Positions 1-8,466 of a DNA stretch of 64,000 nt are shown here, in pieces. A model generated the notes under the pieces. It was given only the letters and a program-made list of their open reading frames with translations. It was not told the DNA's origin and made no database searches. Every line of letters starts with the position of its first letter. Position 1 is the first letter of the stretch. Source of the stretch: Atlantibacter sp. RC6 (GTDB lineage: Bacteria; Pseudomonadota; Gammaproteobacteria; Enterobacterales; Enterobacteriaceae); contig NZ_JACHZE010000001.1 in assembly GCF_014193285.1 (NCBI RefSeq), positions 558,001 to 622,000 on the forward strand. The letters run 5' to 3'. Position numbers and translations under genes: made by a program.

Positions 1-1567
1 GGTTGGTGGCGGCAATCAACCGGACGTCTGTCCGGATAATTTTATTGCTGCCCAGCCGTTCAAACTCTTGCTCCTGCAATACGCGCAGCAGCTTCGGTTG
101 CAGCTCAAGCGGCATATCGCCGACTTCATCCAGAAACAGGGTGCTGTTATCCGCCAGCTCGAAGCGGCCAATGCGCTGGGCGCTGGCGCCGGTAAATGCG
201 CCACGCTCATGGCCGAACAGATCGCTTTCCAGCAGGCCCGCCGGCATGGCCGCGCAGTTCATTTTCACCATTCGACGATTATTGCGGTTGCTCAGGTTGT
301 GAATGGCGCGGGCGATCAGCTCCTTACCCGTCCCCGTCTCACCGAGGATCAGCACCGTACTGTTACTGCGCGCCACCATCTCGACCTGCTTCATTACCGT
401 CATCATGGCGTCGCTGCGCCCGATGATTTCGCCAAAATCCGCGCTGACGTTATTGATCTGCTCGGCCAGCGCCAGGTTCTCATCCACCAGCCGCTCTTTA
501 AGGCGATTGATCTCCTGCCAGGCCAGCGCGTTATCGATAGCTATCGCGATCCGCTCGGCAATCTGGCGCAGAAGTTTCAGGTTAGCGGCGGTAAAGATAT
601 GCGCTTCGCACTGGGCCAGTTTCAGCACCCCCAACATTTTGTCGCCATAGGTCAACGGAAACAGGCACAGCGTTTGGATCTGGTTATCCCACATGTCGAA
701 CAGCATTCGCTCGTAAGGGGCATGCTGGTCCTGATGATGGAGATTTAATAACAGCATCTCTTTGCTGTTAAACACCCGCTCGGACAGCGTGCCTTTTTCA
801 TCCAGCTCGCTCTGGGCGGAAATGGGCGCGCTTTTCTCAACGTAATGCGTGGAGTAGATGTTGAGTTTCCCCTTGCGCGGGCTGCGCAGCACAATGCTGA
901 TGGAGTCGATATTGAAATTAGTGTGGATTTCGCGAGAAATTTCGCTTACCAGTTCATCCAGATCCAGCTTCGACAGCACGGCGTTGGTGATGGCGACCAG
1001 CAGACGGAAATCGTCCCTTTCACGGCACAACAGCGCGTAGTTATCGCTGCTCACCCGGCGCGTTTGAATATGTTCCGCCACCACGCTAATGATCTGGGTT
1101 AACGAGTGAAGACGTGAGTACTCTTTTTCGTTCCAGGGCCGATCGACGTCGCGGATAAACTCGCAGCCGCCAAAAATTCGCCCTTCCGCCGCCAGCGGCA
1201 ATAGCGTGTAGTGCCCAAAAGGAGGATACAGATCAAGTGTCGCAAGCTGCGGCCAGGTTTCAGTGAACTCAGGGTAGCGGCAGTGTAATGCCTCAGGCCG
1301 CGACAGCACCCGACGGATCGGGCCATTAGCCAGCATAGTTTCATCTTCGTAACGAATCCCTTCTCCCTGCCCGTTTACGCTGTAAAAACAGACCCGTGGC
1401 TGATGCGGATGGCACAGCAAAATATTGACCTGCTCCGCAAGTCCTGTTTGATTAATATGCAGACGCACCGCGTTAACCAGCGCGCACATATCGGGCTGTT
1501 GTAATAACGTGCGGGCAATATCGAACAAACCTTGTTCGGCGACATCGCCCATTGGGGTATACGACAT
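1..1567 (-). CDS. fhlA: FhlA, formate hydrogenlyase transcriptional activator (3' part outside window)
   Basis: Sigma-54-dependent activator that senses formate and switches on the hyc, hyp and hydN-fdhF operons. The visible 522 codons begin MSYTPMGD and run off the left edge; the E. coli protein has 692 residues, so the end of the AAA+ domain and the helix-turn-helix are missing here. The N-terminal half, about residues 1-380, is the divergent GAF-type formate-sensing region. The AAA+ domain follows, with Walker A GETGTGKE near residue 408, the sigma-54-contacting GAFTGA loop near 456 and Walker B-like [10 protein letters not shown]. It is the last gene of the hypABCDE-fhlA unit, 74 bp after hypE. 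The ribosome site is weak (GGATAA). Identity is certain; truncation is due only to the window edge. Confidence 0.97.
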   Translation of the reverse strand, partial: MSYTPMGDVAEQGLFDIARTLLQQPDMCALVNAVRLHINQTGLAEQVNILLCHPHQPRVCFYSVNGQGEGIRYEDETMLANGPIRRVLSRPEALHCRYPEFTETWPQLATLDLYPPFGHYTLLPLAAEGRIFGGCEFIRDVDRPWNEKEYSRLHSLTQIISVVAEHIQTRRVSSDNYALLCRERDDFRLLVAITNAVLSKLDLDELVSEISREIHTNFNIDSISIVLRSPRKGKLNIYSTHYVEKSAPISAQSELDEKGTLSERVFNSKEMLLLNLHHQDQHAPYERMLFDMWDNQIQTLCLFPLTYGDKMLGVLKLAQCEAHIFTAANLKLLRQIAERIAIAIDNALAWQEINRLKERLVDENLALAEQINNVSADFGEIIGRSDAMMTVMKQVEMVARSNSTVLILGETGTGKELIARAIHNLSNRNNRRMVKMNCAAMPAGLLESDLFGHERGAFTGASAQRIGRFELADNSTLFLDEVGDMPLELQPKLLRVLQEQEFERLGSNKIIRTDVRLIAATN

Positions 1568-1605
1568 TTAGCTTATCCAGAAATCAAAACAAACATCAGG
1601 CCTTG

Positions 1606-1621
1606 GAGGCGGTACCGCCTC
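1606..1621. repeat. Perfect 16-bp palindrome in the hypE-fhlA gap
   Basis: GAGGCGGTACCGCCTC is identical to its own reverse complement and fills much of the 74-bp spacer between hypE and fhlA. It has no free loop bases, so as RNA it would be a tight hairpin or as DNA a dimer-binding site. No T-tract follows on either strand, so a simple terminator is unlikely. Confidence 0.7.
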
Positions 1622-1641
1622 GCTACGCCAGACCAGTGATG

Positions 1642-2652
1642 TTAACAAATACGCGGCAGCGGTTCCGAAAACGGCAACTCAAGTGTGCGCTTAACGCCAT
1701 ACAGACCGGTTAACCTTACCCCTTTACGCGCCACCACCTCGCCAATCAATGCGGCATCACGTCCCAGCGGATGCTGGCGCAGCGCCTCGATAATCGCCGG
1801 AGCGGCGTCGCGTTCAACGGCGATCACCAGTTTGCCTTCGTTGGCGAAATTCACCGCTTCCAGCCCCAGCAGCTCGCACAACCCCCGCACCGCCGGTTTA
1901 ACCGGCAGATCGCGCTCGTTGAGCTCAATGCCGCAACCGCTGCTGGCGGCGAACTCATGCGCCACGGCATTCACGCCGCCGCGCGTGGCGTCACGCATCG
2001 CTTTTATTCCTGGCAGATGACGAATGGCCTGAATCAGCGGCGTCAGCACCGCGCAGTCGCTTTCCAGCGCGCCGTCGATACCCAGTTGCTCACGCAAATT
2101 GAGAATGGTTGCGCCGTGATCCCCTAAGGTGCCGGTGACGATCAGCACATCTCCGGCCTGAATAGATTGCGCCGCCCAGTGGATGTCCTGCGGGATCGCG
2201 CCGATACCCGCCGTATTGATAAATAATTTATCCGCCGCGCCGCGCGGCACCACTTTGGTATCGCCGGTGACGATAGTCATGCCCTGCGCATGAGCGGTGG
2301 CCGCCATGCTGTTGACCACCTGTTCCAGCACCTCCATCGACAACCCTTCTTCAAGGATAAAACCGCACGAGAGCCAACGCGGGATCGCGCCGCTCACTGC
2401 AATATCGTTCGCCGTGCCGCACACCGCCAGTTTGCCGATATTGCCCCCCGGGAAGAACAGCGGATCGATAACGTAACTGTCGGTGGAAAACGCCAGCCGG
2501 TCGCCGTGGGCGGTGAGTTCCGCCAGAGGAATACGCGCCTGATCTTCCTGAATGCTGAGTAAAGGGTTAGCAAATGCCTTCATAAACAGCTGGTTGATCA
2601 ACTGTTGCATCGCCTGGCCGCCGTTGCCATGGGCAAGGGTAATGCTCTTCAT
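1642..2652 (-). CDS. hypE: HypE, carbamoyl dehydratase for hydrogenase CN ligand synthesis
   Basis: HypE takes a carbamoyl group from HypF on its C-terminal cysteine and dehydrates it with ATP to a thiocyanate, the source of the CN ligands on the Fe of [NiFe] hydrogenases. The protein has 336 residues, the same as E. coli, and ends PRIC with the essential terminal Cys336. It has the AIR-synthase/ThiL fold signatures: an early HGNGGQAMQQL segment, DSYVIDPLFFPGGNIGKLA, and RDATRGGVNAV further on. The start overlaps the hypD stop by four bases (ATGA), so translation is probably coupled. HypF, its carbamoyl donor, is not encoded in this window. Confidence 0.98.
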   Translation of the reverse strand: MKSITLAHGNGGQAMQQLINQLFMKAFANPLLSIQEDQARIPLAELTAHGDRLAFSTDSYVIDPLFFPGGNIGKLAVCGTANDIAVSGAIPRWLSCGFILEEGLSMEVLEQVVNSMAATAHAQGMTIVTGDTKVVPRGAADKLFINTAGIGAIPQDIHWAAQSIQAGDVLIVTGTLGDHGATILNLREQLGIDGALESDCAVLTPLIQAIRHLPGIKAMRDATRGGVNAVAHEFAASSGCGIELNERDLPVKPAVRGLCELLGLEAVNFANEGKLVIAVERDAAPAIIEALRQHPLGRDAALIGEVVARKGVRLTGLYGVKRTLELPFSEPLPRIC

Positions 2653-3770
2653 ACTTCACACTCCGTGGAACGGTATTGATACCAGGCGGCGCAGGCGCCT
2701 TCGGATGAGACCATCAGCGCGCCAAAGGCGTTTTGCGGGTTGCAGTGTTCGCCGAACAGCGGGCACTGTGCGGGCTTGCAGCGCCCGGTCAGCACATCGC
2801 CGCAGCGGGCGCGTGGATCGTCGTAAACCTGCTGCGGTTTAAGATTAAAGTGCCGTTCGGCGTCGAACCGGGCATAGCCGGCGGTAAGGCGCACGCCGGA
2901 GTCTTCAATCACCCCCAGCCCGCGCCATTCGCTGTCGCCCTGCACGCAAAACACCTCATTAATCGCCTGCTGCGCCGCCAGGCTGCCGGCATCCGGCACC
3001 ACGCGCTTGTACTGGTTTTCCACCTGGCTGTTTCCGGCGATTTTTTGCTCCACCAGCATCAGCACGCCCTGCAACAGATCGATGGGTTCAAACCCGGCCA
3101 CCACCAGCGGGCGCTGGAACTCATCGGCGATAAAATCGTAGGCCGCGGTGCCAATCACCATGCTGACATGCCCCGGCGCAAGAAACGAATCAATGCCGTT
3201 GTCCGGCTGTTCCAGCAGGCTGCGCAGCGTGGGGATCAGGGTGATATGCTGGCAAAAGAAAAAGAAGTTTTGCAGGTTGCGCCGCTTCGCCTGTTGCAGG
3301 GTGATAGCGGTAGTGGGCATGGTGGTTTCAAAACCGAGCCCGAAAAACACCACGCTGCGCTGCGGATTCTCTTCGGCAAGCGTTAAGGCATCCAGCGGCG
3401 AATAGATAATCCGCACATCCGCGCCGCGCGCTTTGGCATCCATCAGCGAACCGTTTTTACCCGGCACGCGCATCGCATCGCCAAAGGTGCAGAAGATCAC
3501 CTCCGGATGGCTGGCAATTTCCAGACAGCTGTCAATCCGCCCCATCGGCAGGACGCACACCGGGCAGCCGGGGCCGTGGATAAATTCGATATTGTCCGGC
3601 AACAGTTGATCCAGGCCGAATTTAAAGATGGCATGAGTATGGCCGCCGCACACTTCCATGATCCGCAGCGGGCGCTGCGCGTCATTCGCCAGCAGCGGCG
3701 CGCGGGATTTTAATACCTCAATCAGCGCCATGACCCGCTCGGGGTCGCGGTACTCGTCGACATAACGCAT
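2649..3770 (-). CDS. hypD: HypD, Fe-S scaffold for Fe(CN)2CO assembly
   Basis: HypD carries a [4Fe-4S] cluster and, with HypC, is the scaffold on which Fe(CN)2CO is built before insertion into the hydrogenase large subunit. The protein is 373 residues, usual for the family. Conserved cysteines are visible: CGGHTHAIFK with Cys41, HGPGCPVC with Cys69 and Cys72, and a C-terminal cluster of cysteines (RCGDVLTGRCKPAQC, then GEHC). It shares one base with hypC upstream and overlaps hypE by four bases downstream, inside a tightly packed hyp operon. Confidence 0.98.
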   Translation of the reverse strand: MRYVDEYRDPERVMALIEVLKSRAPLLANDAQRPLRIMEVCGGHTHAIFKFGLDQLLPDNIEFIHGPGCPVCVLPMGRIDSCLEIASHPEVIFCTFGDAMRVPGKNGSLMDAKARGADVRIIYSPLDALTLAEENPQRSVVFFGLGFETTMPTTAITLQQAKRRNLQNFFFFCQHITLIPTLRSLLEQPDNGIDSFLAPGHVSMVIGTAAYDFIADEFQRPLVVAGFEPIDLLQGVLMLVEQKIAGNSQVENQYKRVVPDAGSLAAQQAINEVFCVQGDSEWRGLGVIEDSGVRLTAGYARFDAERHFNLKPQQVYDDPRARCGDVLTGRCKPAQCPLFGEHCNPQNAFGALMVSSEGACAAWYQYRSTECEV

Positions 3771-4048
3771 CAGCGGTGCTCCTCCGGAAACAACAACACG
3801 CCCACATCGGGCTCCACGTCATACATATTGTGCAGCGCTTCCAGGGTTTCCCGGGCTTCGTGTTCGTCGATCACGCTCATGGCAAAGCCGACGTGGACCA
3901 GCACCCACTGGCCGACACGGGAGTTGCCGTGCTCATCATGGGTCCCCACCAGAGATAAGTCGATGTCGCGTCTGGCACCGCTCACCTCAATCTGCGCGCG
4001 AGTGCCCGGGCCGATGTCGCATATCTGGCCAGGAATGCCTATGCACAT
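3770..4048 (-). CDS. hypC: HypC, hydrogenase maturation chaperone
   Basis: A small chaperone of 92 residues (E. coli 90) that partners HypD and then escorts the Fe(CN)2CO group to the HycE precursor. It starts MCIGIPGQ; the Cys2 exposed after Met removal is the residue that binds iron and the large subunit. The OB-like beta fold is suggested by [17 protein letters not shown]. The start lies inside the 3' end of hypB (10-base overlap). HypC rather than HybG is the hydrogenase-3-specific form in E. coli, which fits this FHL location. Confidence 0.98.
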   Translation of the reverse strand: MCIGIPGQICDIGPGTRAQIEVSGARRDIDLSLVGTHDEHGNSRVGQWVLVHVGFAMSVIDEHEARETLEALHNMYDVEPDVGVLLFPEEHR

Positions 4049-4911
4049 CGTTGCGCCTCCAGCCAGGCGAGCCAGGCTTCCATCCCCTCGCCCGTCGTGG
4101 CGGAAACCAGCATGATCTCAATGTTCGGGTTTACCGCCCGGGCGCTGGCGAGACAGGCATCCAGATCGAAGGTGAGATACGGCAGCAAGTCGACTTTATT
4201 CAGCAGCATCAGCGAGGCGGCAGCAAACATATGCGGATATTTAAGCGGTTTGTCCTCCCCTTCGGTGACCGACAGCACCGCCACTTTATGGCGCTCGCCC
4301 AGATCAAAGCTGGCCGGACACACCAGATTACCGACGTTTTCGATAAACAGGATGCCCCGGTCATCCAGCGGCAGGCGCTGCATGGCATCGTGGATCATTT
4401 GCGCATCCAGATGGCAGCCTTTGCCGGTATTCACCTGGATCGCCGGGGTGCCGGTGGCGCGGATTCGCTCGGCGTCGTTCACCGTCTGCTGGTCGCCTTC
4501 GATAACGGCGCAAGGCACCGATCCGTGCAGGCGTTTCAGAGTTTCAGTGAGTAAGGTGGTTTTACCCGAGCCGGGACTGGACACCAGATTGAGTACCAGT
4601 TGCTCGCGGGCGGCGAACCGGGCGCGGTTGCGGGCCGCCAGTTGGTTGTTTTTATCCAGCACATCGATTTCGATCTCCAGCATCCGCCGCTGGCTCATGC
4701 CCGGCGCGTGGGTGCCGGCTTCGCCGTGGCCGTAGTGCAGGTCGCCCTGGCCGCTTTCGGCGGGGCTGAAATCCTGAGTACAGATGGCGTTGATATGCAT
4801 AGCAGGACGCGCAGCCGGCGCGAAAGGCGCGCTGCGAAAGGCGGAGTGCGGGTTGCGCTCGTCACCTTCAATATAGAGGTTGCCTTCGCCGCAACCACAG
4901 GTAGTACACAT
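4039..4911 (-). CDS. hypB: HypB, nickel-inserting GTPase
   Basis: A SIMIBI-class GTPase that works with HypA to deliver Ni to the hydrogenase large subunit. It has 290 residues, the E. coli length. The N-terminal high-affinity nickel motif MCTTCGCGE is intact (Cys2, Cys5, Cys7). The linker holds only a few histidines, so it is not a His-rich nickel-storage form. The P-loop [11 protein letters not shown] has Lys117, and the G-domain metal site includes GKGCH and NLVCP. It begins three bases after hypA ends. E. coli has an extra promoter for hypB inside hypA; only a half-site is seen here. Confidence 0.98.
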   Translation of the reverse strand: MCTTCGCGEGNLYIEGDERNPHSAFRSAPFAPAARPAMHINAICTQDFSPAESGQGDLHYGHGEAGTHAPGMSQRRMLEIEIDVLDKNNQLAARNRARFAAREQLVLNLVSSPGSGKTTLLTETLKRLHGSVPCAVIEGDQQTVNDAERIRATGTPAIQVNTGKGCHLDAQMIHDAMQRLPLDDRGILFIENVGNLVCPASFDLGERHKVAVLSVTEGEDKPLKYPHMFAAASLMLLNKVDLLPYLTFDLDACLASARAVNPNIEIMLVSATTGEGMEAWLAWLEAQRCA

Positions 4912-4914
4912 AAT

Positions 4915-5265
4915 TTACTCCTGAGCGATTTCCATGCGTTTAATCTGCAGGCCTTCATCGGCCACAATGTTAAGTTGGTTGCAACCGCAGTGCGGGCACT
5001 GGCGCACCCGGGAGGAGAGCAGCGTAATGTACTGCCGGCACGTCGGGCACCAGCACTCCGCCTCCTGCTGTTCAATATGCAGTTCGCAGCCTGCTGCCAG
5101 GGTATCCCGGCAAACCAGATCAAAACAAAACTCCAGCGCGCTTTGCTCTACACACGAAAACGCGCCGATTTTTAACCACACCGCCGTGACTTTACGGGCG
5201 TTGTGCCGGACGGCCTGCTGTTCAATTAATTCCAGGGCCCGCTGGCAAAGCGTCAGTTCATGCAT
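4915..5265 (-). CDS. hypA: HypA, nickel metallochaperone
   Basis: A zinc- and nickel-binding protein that docks on hydrogenase 3 and receives Ni with HypB. From MHELTLCQ it is 116 residues, equal to E. coli. The N-terminal Met-His-Glu holds the Ni ligand His2. The zinc loop has two CxxC pairs, CPTC and CPHC, about 14 residues apart. An in-frame upstream start six codons earlier exists, but AGGAGG at 5270-5275 sits four bases before this ATG and fixes it. It is the first gene of the hyp operon, with a sigma-54 promoter just upstream. Confidence 0.97.
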   Translation of the reverse strand: MHELTLCQRALELIEQQAVRHNARKVTAVWLKIGAFSCVEQSALEFCFDLVCRDTLAAGCELHIEQQEAECWCPTCRQYITLLSSRVRQCPHCGCNQLNIVADEGLQIKRMEIAQE

Positions 5266-5298
5266 AGCGCCTCCTGTGGACAATAAGCATGACGTTAA

Positions 5299-5313
5299 GC
5301 AAAGTTCATGCCA
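5299..5313 (-). promoter_or_regulatory. Sigma-54 promoter of the hypA operon
   Basis: On the minus strand, TGGCATGAACTTTGC matches the consensus TGGCAYG-N4-TTGCW. The -24 GG is at 5311-5312 and the -12 GC at 5299-5300, exactly ten bases apart. The predicted start, about 5287, lies just upstream of the hypA ribosome site. Confidence 0.85.
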
Positions 5314-5366
5314 GGAATTACACAGCAGCAGGGAGATATGTCACACTCTTGTCTAAATTGCCAAAA

Positions 5367-5376
5367 TGACATGTCA
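5367..5376. promoter_or_regulatory. Candidate FhlA enhancer region between hypA and hycA
   Basis: The palindrome TGACATGTCA lies between the divergent hypA and hycA sigma-54 promoters. Its half-sites are those of the FhlA motif but in the opposite, back-to-back arrangement, so it is only a candidate. A separate TGTCA half-site lies at 5339-5343. The location suits an enhancer shared by both operons. Confidence 0.4.
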
Positions 5377-5438
5377 ATTCCGCAGGCCTCGCAGGTCAAT
5401 TCAAGATAAAGTCATTATATATCAAGGGATTGTAAAAC

Positions 5439-5453
5439 TGGCACGCTCTGTGC
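5439..5453 (+). promoter_or_regulatory. Sigma-54 promoter of the hycA-I operon
   Basis: TGGCACGCTCTGTGC has the -24 GG at 5440-5441 and the -12 GC at 5452-5453, with ten bases between. Transcription should start about 5465, giving a leader of roughly 24 nt before hycA. Confidence 0.88.
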
Positions 5454-5488
5454 TTTAGACGGAAGTCTTATTAACAGAGTGACTTACC

Positions 5489-5956
5489 ATGACTATTTCA
5501 GAGCTCAGCGTTAAAGCGCAATTTATCGCCGACCGCCATCGTCGCTTACAGTCCCAGTGGCACACCTATTGTAATACTCTGGTCCAGGCCATTACCTTGT
5601 CCAAATACAAACTTCATCACGCTATCAGTTGCGAACCAGAAGAAGGTTTGCGCTTTTATTTGTTCGATCACTTCATTATCCGCATCGTCCAGGCCCCTGA
5701 CTTTAACTGCCATACCATCAATTACGTCCTTGAAACCCGCGACGGCAAAGAGAGCGCACTTATCGCCTCGGCGGAGCTCGACCATAACGGGCTGCTGGAT
5801 GGGCGGATCGGTAATCAGGATCGCAGCGCGGTACTGGAACACTACCTGGCCAAAATCGGCAAAGTCTACGACTGCCTGTACGAGGCGATTGAAAAAGATC
5901 GCCCGCTGGAAATCGCCGATATCACCCCGGAATTTGCTGGCGTGGCGCTGGCCTGA
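5489..5956 (+). CDS. hycA: HycA, FHL regulon anti-activator
   Basis: A negative regulator that damps FhlA-driven transcription of the FHL regulon. It has 155 residues against 153 in E. coli. It is a small soluble protein without obvious catalytic motifs or membrane segments. It is first in the hyc operon, 36 bp after the sigma-54 promoter. Unlike the other hyc genes it does not overlap its follower: a 77-bp spacer with two candidate FhlA sites separates it from hycB. Identification rests on length, position and recognisable sequence such as ISELSVKAQFIADRH. Confidence 0.95.
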   Translation: MTISELSVKAQFIADRHRRLQSQWHTYCNTLVQAITLSKYKLHHAISCEPEEGLRFYLFDHFIIRIVQAPDFNCHTINYVLETRDGKESALIASAELDHNGLLDGRIGNQDRSAVLEHYLAKIGKVYDCLYEAIEKDRPLEIADITPEFAGVALA

Positions 5957-5972
5957 ATAGCGATGTCAAAAA

Positions 5973-6015
5973 AGTCAAAAATGACACTTTCGACATCATT
6001 TCGTCAAAAATGACA
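5973..6015 (+). promoter_or_regulatory. Two tandem candidate FhlA-binding sites in the hycA-hycB spacer
   Basis: AGTCA-AAAA-TGACA at 5973-5986 and CGTCA-AAAA-TGACA at 6002-6015 are near-identical inverted half-sites with a four-base spacer. They lie 29 bp apart, close to three helical turns. In E. coli an FhlA upstream activating sequence is also found between hycA and hycB. The second site overlaps an in-frame ATG at 6010, which argues against that ATG as the hycB start. Confidence 0.65.
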
Positions 6016-6033
6016 ATCACCCGAGGAAGCCTG

Positions 6034-6642
6034 GTGAATCGTTTTGTAATCGCTGATGCCAAAATCTGCATTGGCTGCCGCACCTGTGAAGCCGCCTGCT
6101 CTGAGGTACACCGTCAACACGGCCTGCAGTCCATGCCGCGTCTGAAAGTGATGCGCAGCGCGAAAGAATCCGCGCCGCAATTGTGCCACCACTGTGAAGA
6201 TGCGCCCTGCGCCCAGGTGTGCCCGGTCAACGCTATTGTGCGCGACAACGGCGCAGTTCAGTTGAATGAAAGCCTGTGTGTCAGTTGCAAGTTATGCGGG
6301 ATTGCCTGCCCGTTTGGCGCCATTGAATTTTCCGGCAGCCGCCCGCTGGATATCCCTGCCAATGCCAACAGCCCCAAAGCCCCCGCCGCGCCTCCCGCCG
6401 CCCCCCGGGTCAGTTCCTTTCTGGACTGGGTGCCCGGCGTGCGCGCTATCGCGGTGAAATGCGATTTATGCAGCTTTGATGAGCAAGGGCCCGCCTGCGT
6501 GCGCACCTGCCCGACCCATGCCCTGCGCGTGGTGAATAACCAGGATATCGCCCAGGCCAGCAAGCGTAAACGTGCGCTGACCATCAATCTTGACTACGGC
6601 GATCTGTCGCTGTTTAGCGCGCGTGGCGAGGGAGAACAATGA
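6034..6642 (+). CDS. hycB: HycB, FHL electron-transfer ferredoxin subunit
   Basis: A polyferredoxin that links formate dehydrogenase H to the hydrogenase-3 complex on the cytoplasmic face. Four groups of cysteines predict four [4Fe-4S] clusters: CIGCRTCEAAC at the N terminus, CHHCEDAPCAQVC, CVSCKLCGIAC, and CDLC with CVRTC. A Pro/Ala-rich stretch (NSPKAPAAPPAAP) lies between the third and fourth. The GTG at 6034 is chosen because GAGGA lies six bases before it and it gives 202 residues starting VNRFVIAD, against 203 in E. coli. The ATG eight codons upstream falls inside a candidate FhlA site. The stop overlaps hycC by four bases. Confidence 0.96.
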   Translation: MNRFVIADAKICIGCRTCEAACSEVHRQHGLQSMPRLKVMRSAKESAPQLCHHCEDAPCAQVCPVNAIVRDNGAVQLNESLCVSCKLCGIACPFGAIEFSGSRPLDIPANANSPKAPAAPPAAPRVSSFLDWVPGVRAIAVKCDLCSFDEQGPACVRTCPTHALRVVNNQDIAQASKRKRALTINLDYGDLSLFSARGEGEQ

Positions 6643-8465
6643 CTTACTCTGATTTGATTAACGGTGCGCTATGGGCCTTTAGCGGCAGCGCCCTGATGGC
6701 GGCATTGCTGGTTTTCCATAAGCCGCTTAGCGCGGTTATCGCCGGTCTTGGCGGCGCGTTAGGCTGTGGGCTGGCAGCCCTGGCAGGTGCGCTGGCATTA
6801 ACCGGCGACGGTTCCGTGTTGCGGTTTAGCGTTGCGCCCCTCCATTTTCCGGCCCAGCTCTCGGCGCTCAACGCCGTTTGGCTGCTTACGCTTGGCGTGC
6901 CCGGTCTCTTTATTTGTTTGTTTGCGATCCCGCAGCATCGTCACCGCCCGGTTAAAGCCAGTGGCGGGTTAATGAATGTGCTGCTGGCGGCGGCGCTGAT
7001 GGCGGTGGTGAGCGCCAACCTTGGCATGTTGGTATTAATGACCGAGATTATGGCGCTGTGCGCGATGTTCCTGACCGGCTGCGCCCAGTCCGGCAAATTG
7101 TGGTTCGCGCTGGGCCGGCTCGGAACGCTGCTGCTGGTTGTCGCTTGCGCGCTGCTGTGGAAGCAGTACGGCACCCTGGATATCACCCGGCTGTCGCAAA
7201 TGATGGACAGCCAGCCGCTGAGCCTCACTATCTGGGTGGCGGGTATCATCGGATTCGGTTTGCTGGCGGGCATTATTCCCCTGCACGGCTGGGTACCCTC
7301 AGCCCATGCCCAGGCCAGCGGTCCGGCGGCGGCGCTGTTTTCCGCCGTGGTGCTGAAAGTCGGCGTTTACGGTGTGCTGGTTTTCTCGCTGCTCGACGTG
7401 CTGCCGCTGTGGTGCGGCGTGGTGGTGGCGCTGCTGGGCGCGATCACCGCGTTTGTCGGCGGGCTGTACGCGCTGATGGAGCACAACATCAACCGTCTGC
7501 TGGCTTACCACTCGCTGGAAAATATCGGCATCATCCTGCTGGGCCTTGGCGTCGGGCTTATCGGCATCAGCCTGCAAACGCCGCTGCTGGTGGCGCTCGG
7601 CCTGACTGGCGGCCTGTACCATCTGTTTAACCATAGCCTGTTTAAAACCACCCTGTTTCTCGGCGCCGGCGCGGTGTGGTTCAGCACCGGGCAGCGTGAT
7701 ATTGAGAAGCTTGGCGGCCTCGGTAAGCGTATGCCGCTGATTTCTGTGGCAATGCTGGTTGGCCTGATGGCGATGGCCGCGCTGCCGCCGCTCAATGGCT
7801 TTGCCGGCGAGTGGGTGATTTACCAGTCATTCTTCCATCTCGGCAATCAACCGCAGTTTATCGCCCGGCTGTTAGGTCCTGTGCTGGCGGTTGGCCTGGC
7901 GATCACCGGGGCGTTGGCGGTGATGTGTATGGCCAAAGTCTATGGCGTCACGTTCCTCGGCGCGCCGCGCACGGCCGCAGCGCAAGATGCCGGTGACGTT
8001 CCGTTGCTGATGAAAGTCAGCGTCGCCGCCCTGGCGCTGTGCTGCGTAGCGGGCGGGATCGGCGCGCCGTGGTTACTGCCGCTGCTCAATCACGCCGTTC
8101 CGCTGCCGCTGGCGACGCCGGGTACCGGGGTTTCGCAGCCGGCCATCGCCCTGTTGCTGATCGCATCCCTGCTGCTTCCGCTGGCGCTGATGGCGCTGTT
8201 TAAAGGCGACCGGCTGGCAAACCGCACACGCGGTTCAGCCTGGGTGTGCGGCTATCAGCACGAGCCGGAAATGGTGATTACCGCCCACGGCTTCGCGCAC
8301 CCGCTGAAAGCGGCTTTCGCCCCGGTACTGGCGCTGCGCAAACGCCTGAACCCGGTGGCGCTGTTTCCCGGCTGGGAGGGTGAAGGGACCGGCCGGTTAT
8401 TTCGCCGGATGGCGTTTATCGAGCTGGCGGTTCTGCTGGTTGTCGTGATTTCTCAGGGAGCCTGA
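6639..8465 (+). CDS. hycC: HycC, FHL membrane antiporter-like subunit
   Basis: A large membrane arm subunit related to NuoL/M/N and Mrp antiporter subunits; it anchors hydrogenase 3 and may move ions. It has 608 residues, the same as E. coli, and is almost entirely hydrophobic, with about 14-16 predicted membrane helices. Features of the proton-translocating family are visible: HGWVPSAHAQASGPAAALFSA in the central domain, a transmembrane lysine in VVLKVGVYG, HSLENIGIILLG and HSLFKTTLFLGAGAV. It overlaps hycB by four bases and hycD follows directly. Confidence 0.97.
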   Translation: MTYSDLINGALWAFSGSALMAALLVFHKPLSAVIAGLGGALGCGLAALAGALALTGDGSVLRFSVAPLHFPAQLSALNAVWLLTLGVPGLFICLFAIPQHRHRPVKASGGLMNVLLAAALMAVVSANLGMLVLMTEIMALCAMFLTGCAQSGKLWFALGRLGTLLLVVACALLWKQYGTLDITRLSQMMDSQPLSLTIWVAGIIGFGLLAGIIPLHGWVPSAHAQASGPAAALFSAVVLKVGVYGVLVFSLLDVLPLWCGVVVALLGAITAFVGGLYALMEHNINRLLAYHSLENIGIILLGLGVGLIGISLQTPLLVALGLTGGLYHLFNHSLFKTTLFLGAGAVWFSTGQRDIEKLGGLGKRMPLISVAMLVGLMAMAALPPLNGFAGEWVIYQSFFHLGNQPQFIARLLGPVLAVGLAITGALAVMCMAKVYGVTFLGAPRTAAAQDAGDVPLLMKVSVAALALCCVAGGIGAPWLLPLLNHAVPLPLATPGTGVSQPAIALLLIASLLLPLALMALFKGDRLANRTRGSAWVCGYQHEPEMVITAHGFAHPLKAAFAPVLALRKRLNPVALFPGWEGEGTGRLFRRMAFIELAVLLVVVISQGA

Positions 8466-8466
8466 T

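Noticed and set aside
5109-5123. FNR site inside hypA for a hypB promoter, as in E. coli
   Set aside because: Only one half-site (TTGAT on the minus strand) is present; the second half does not match ATCAA.
6010-6033. ATG at 6010 as hycB start
   Set aside because: It lies inside a candidate FhlA site and has no ribosome site. The GTG at 6034 has both the spacing and the family N terminus.
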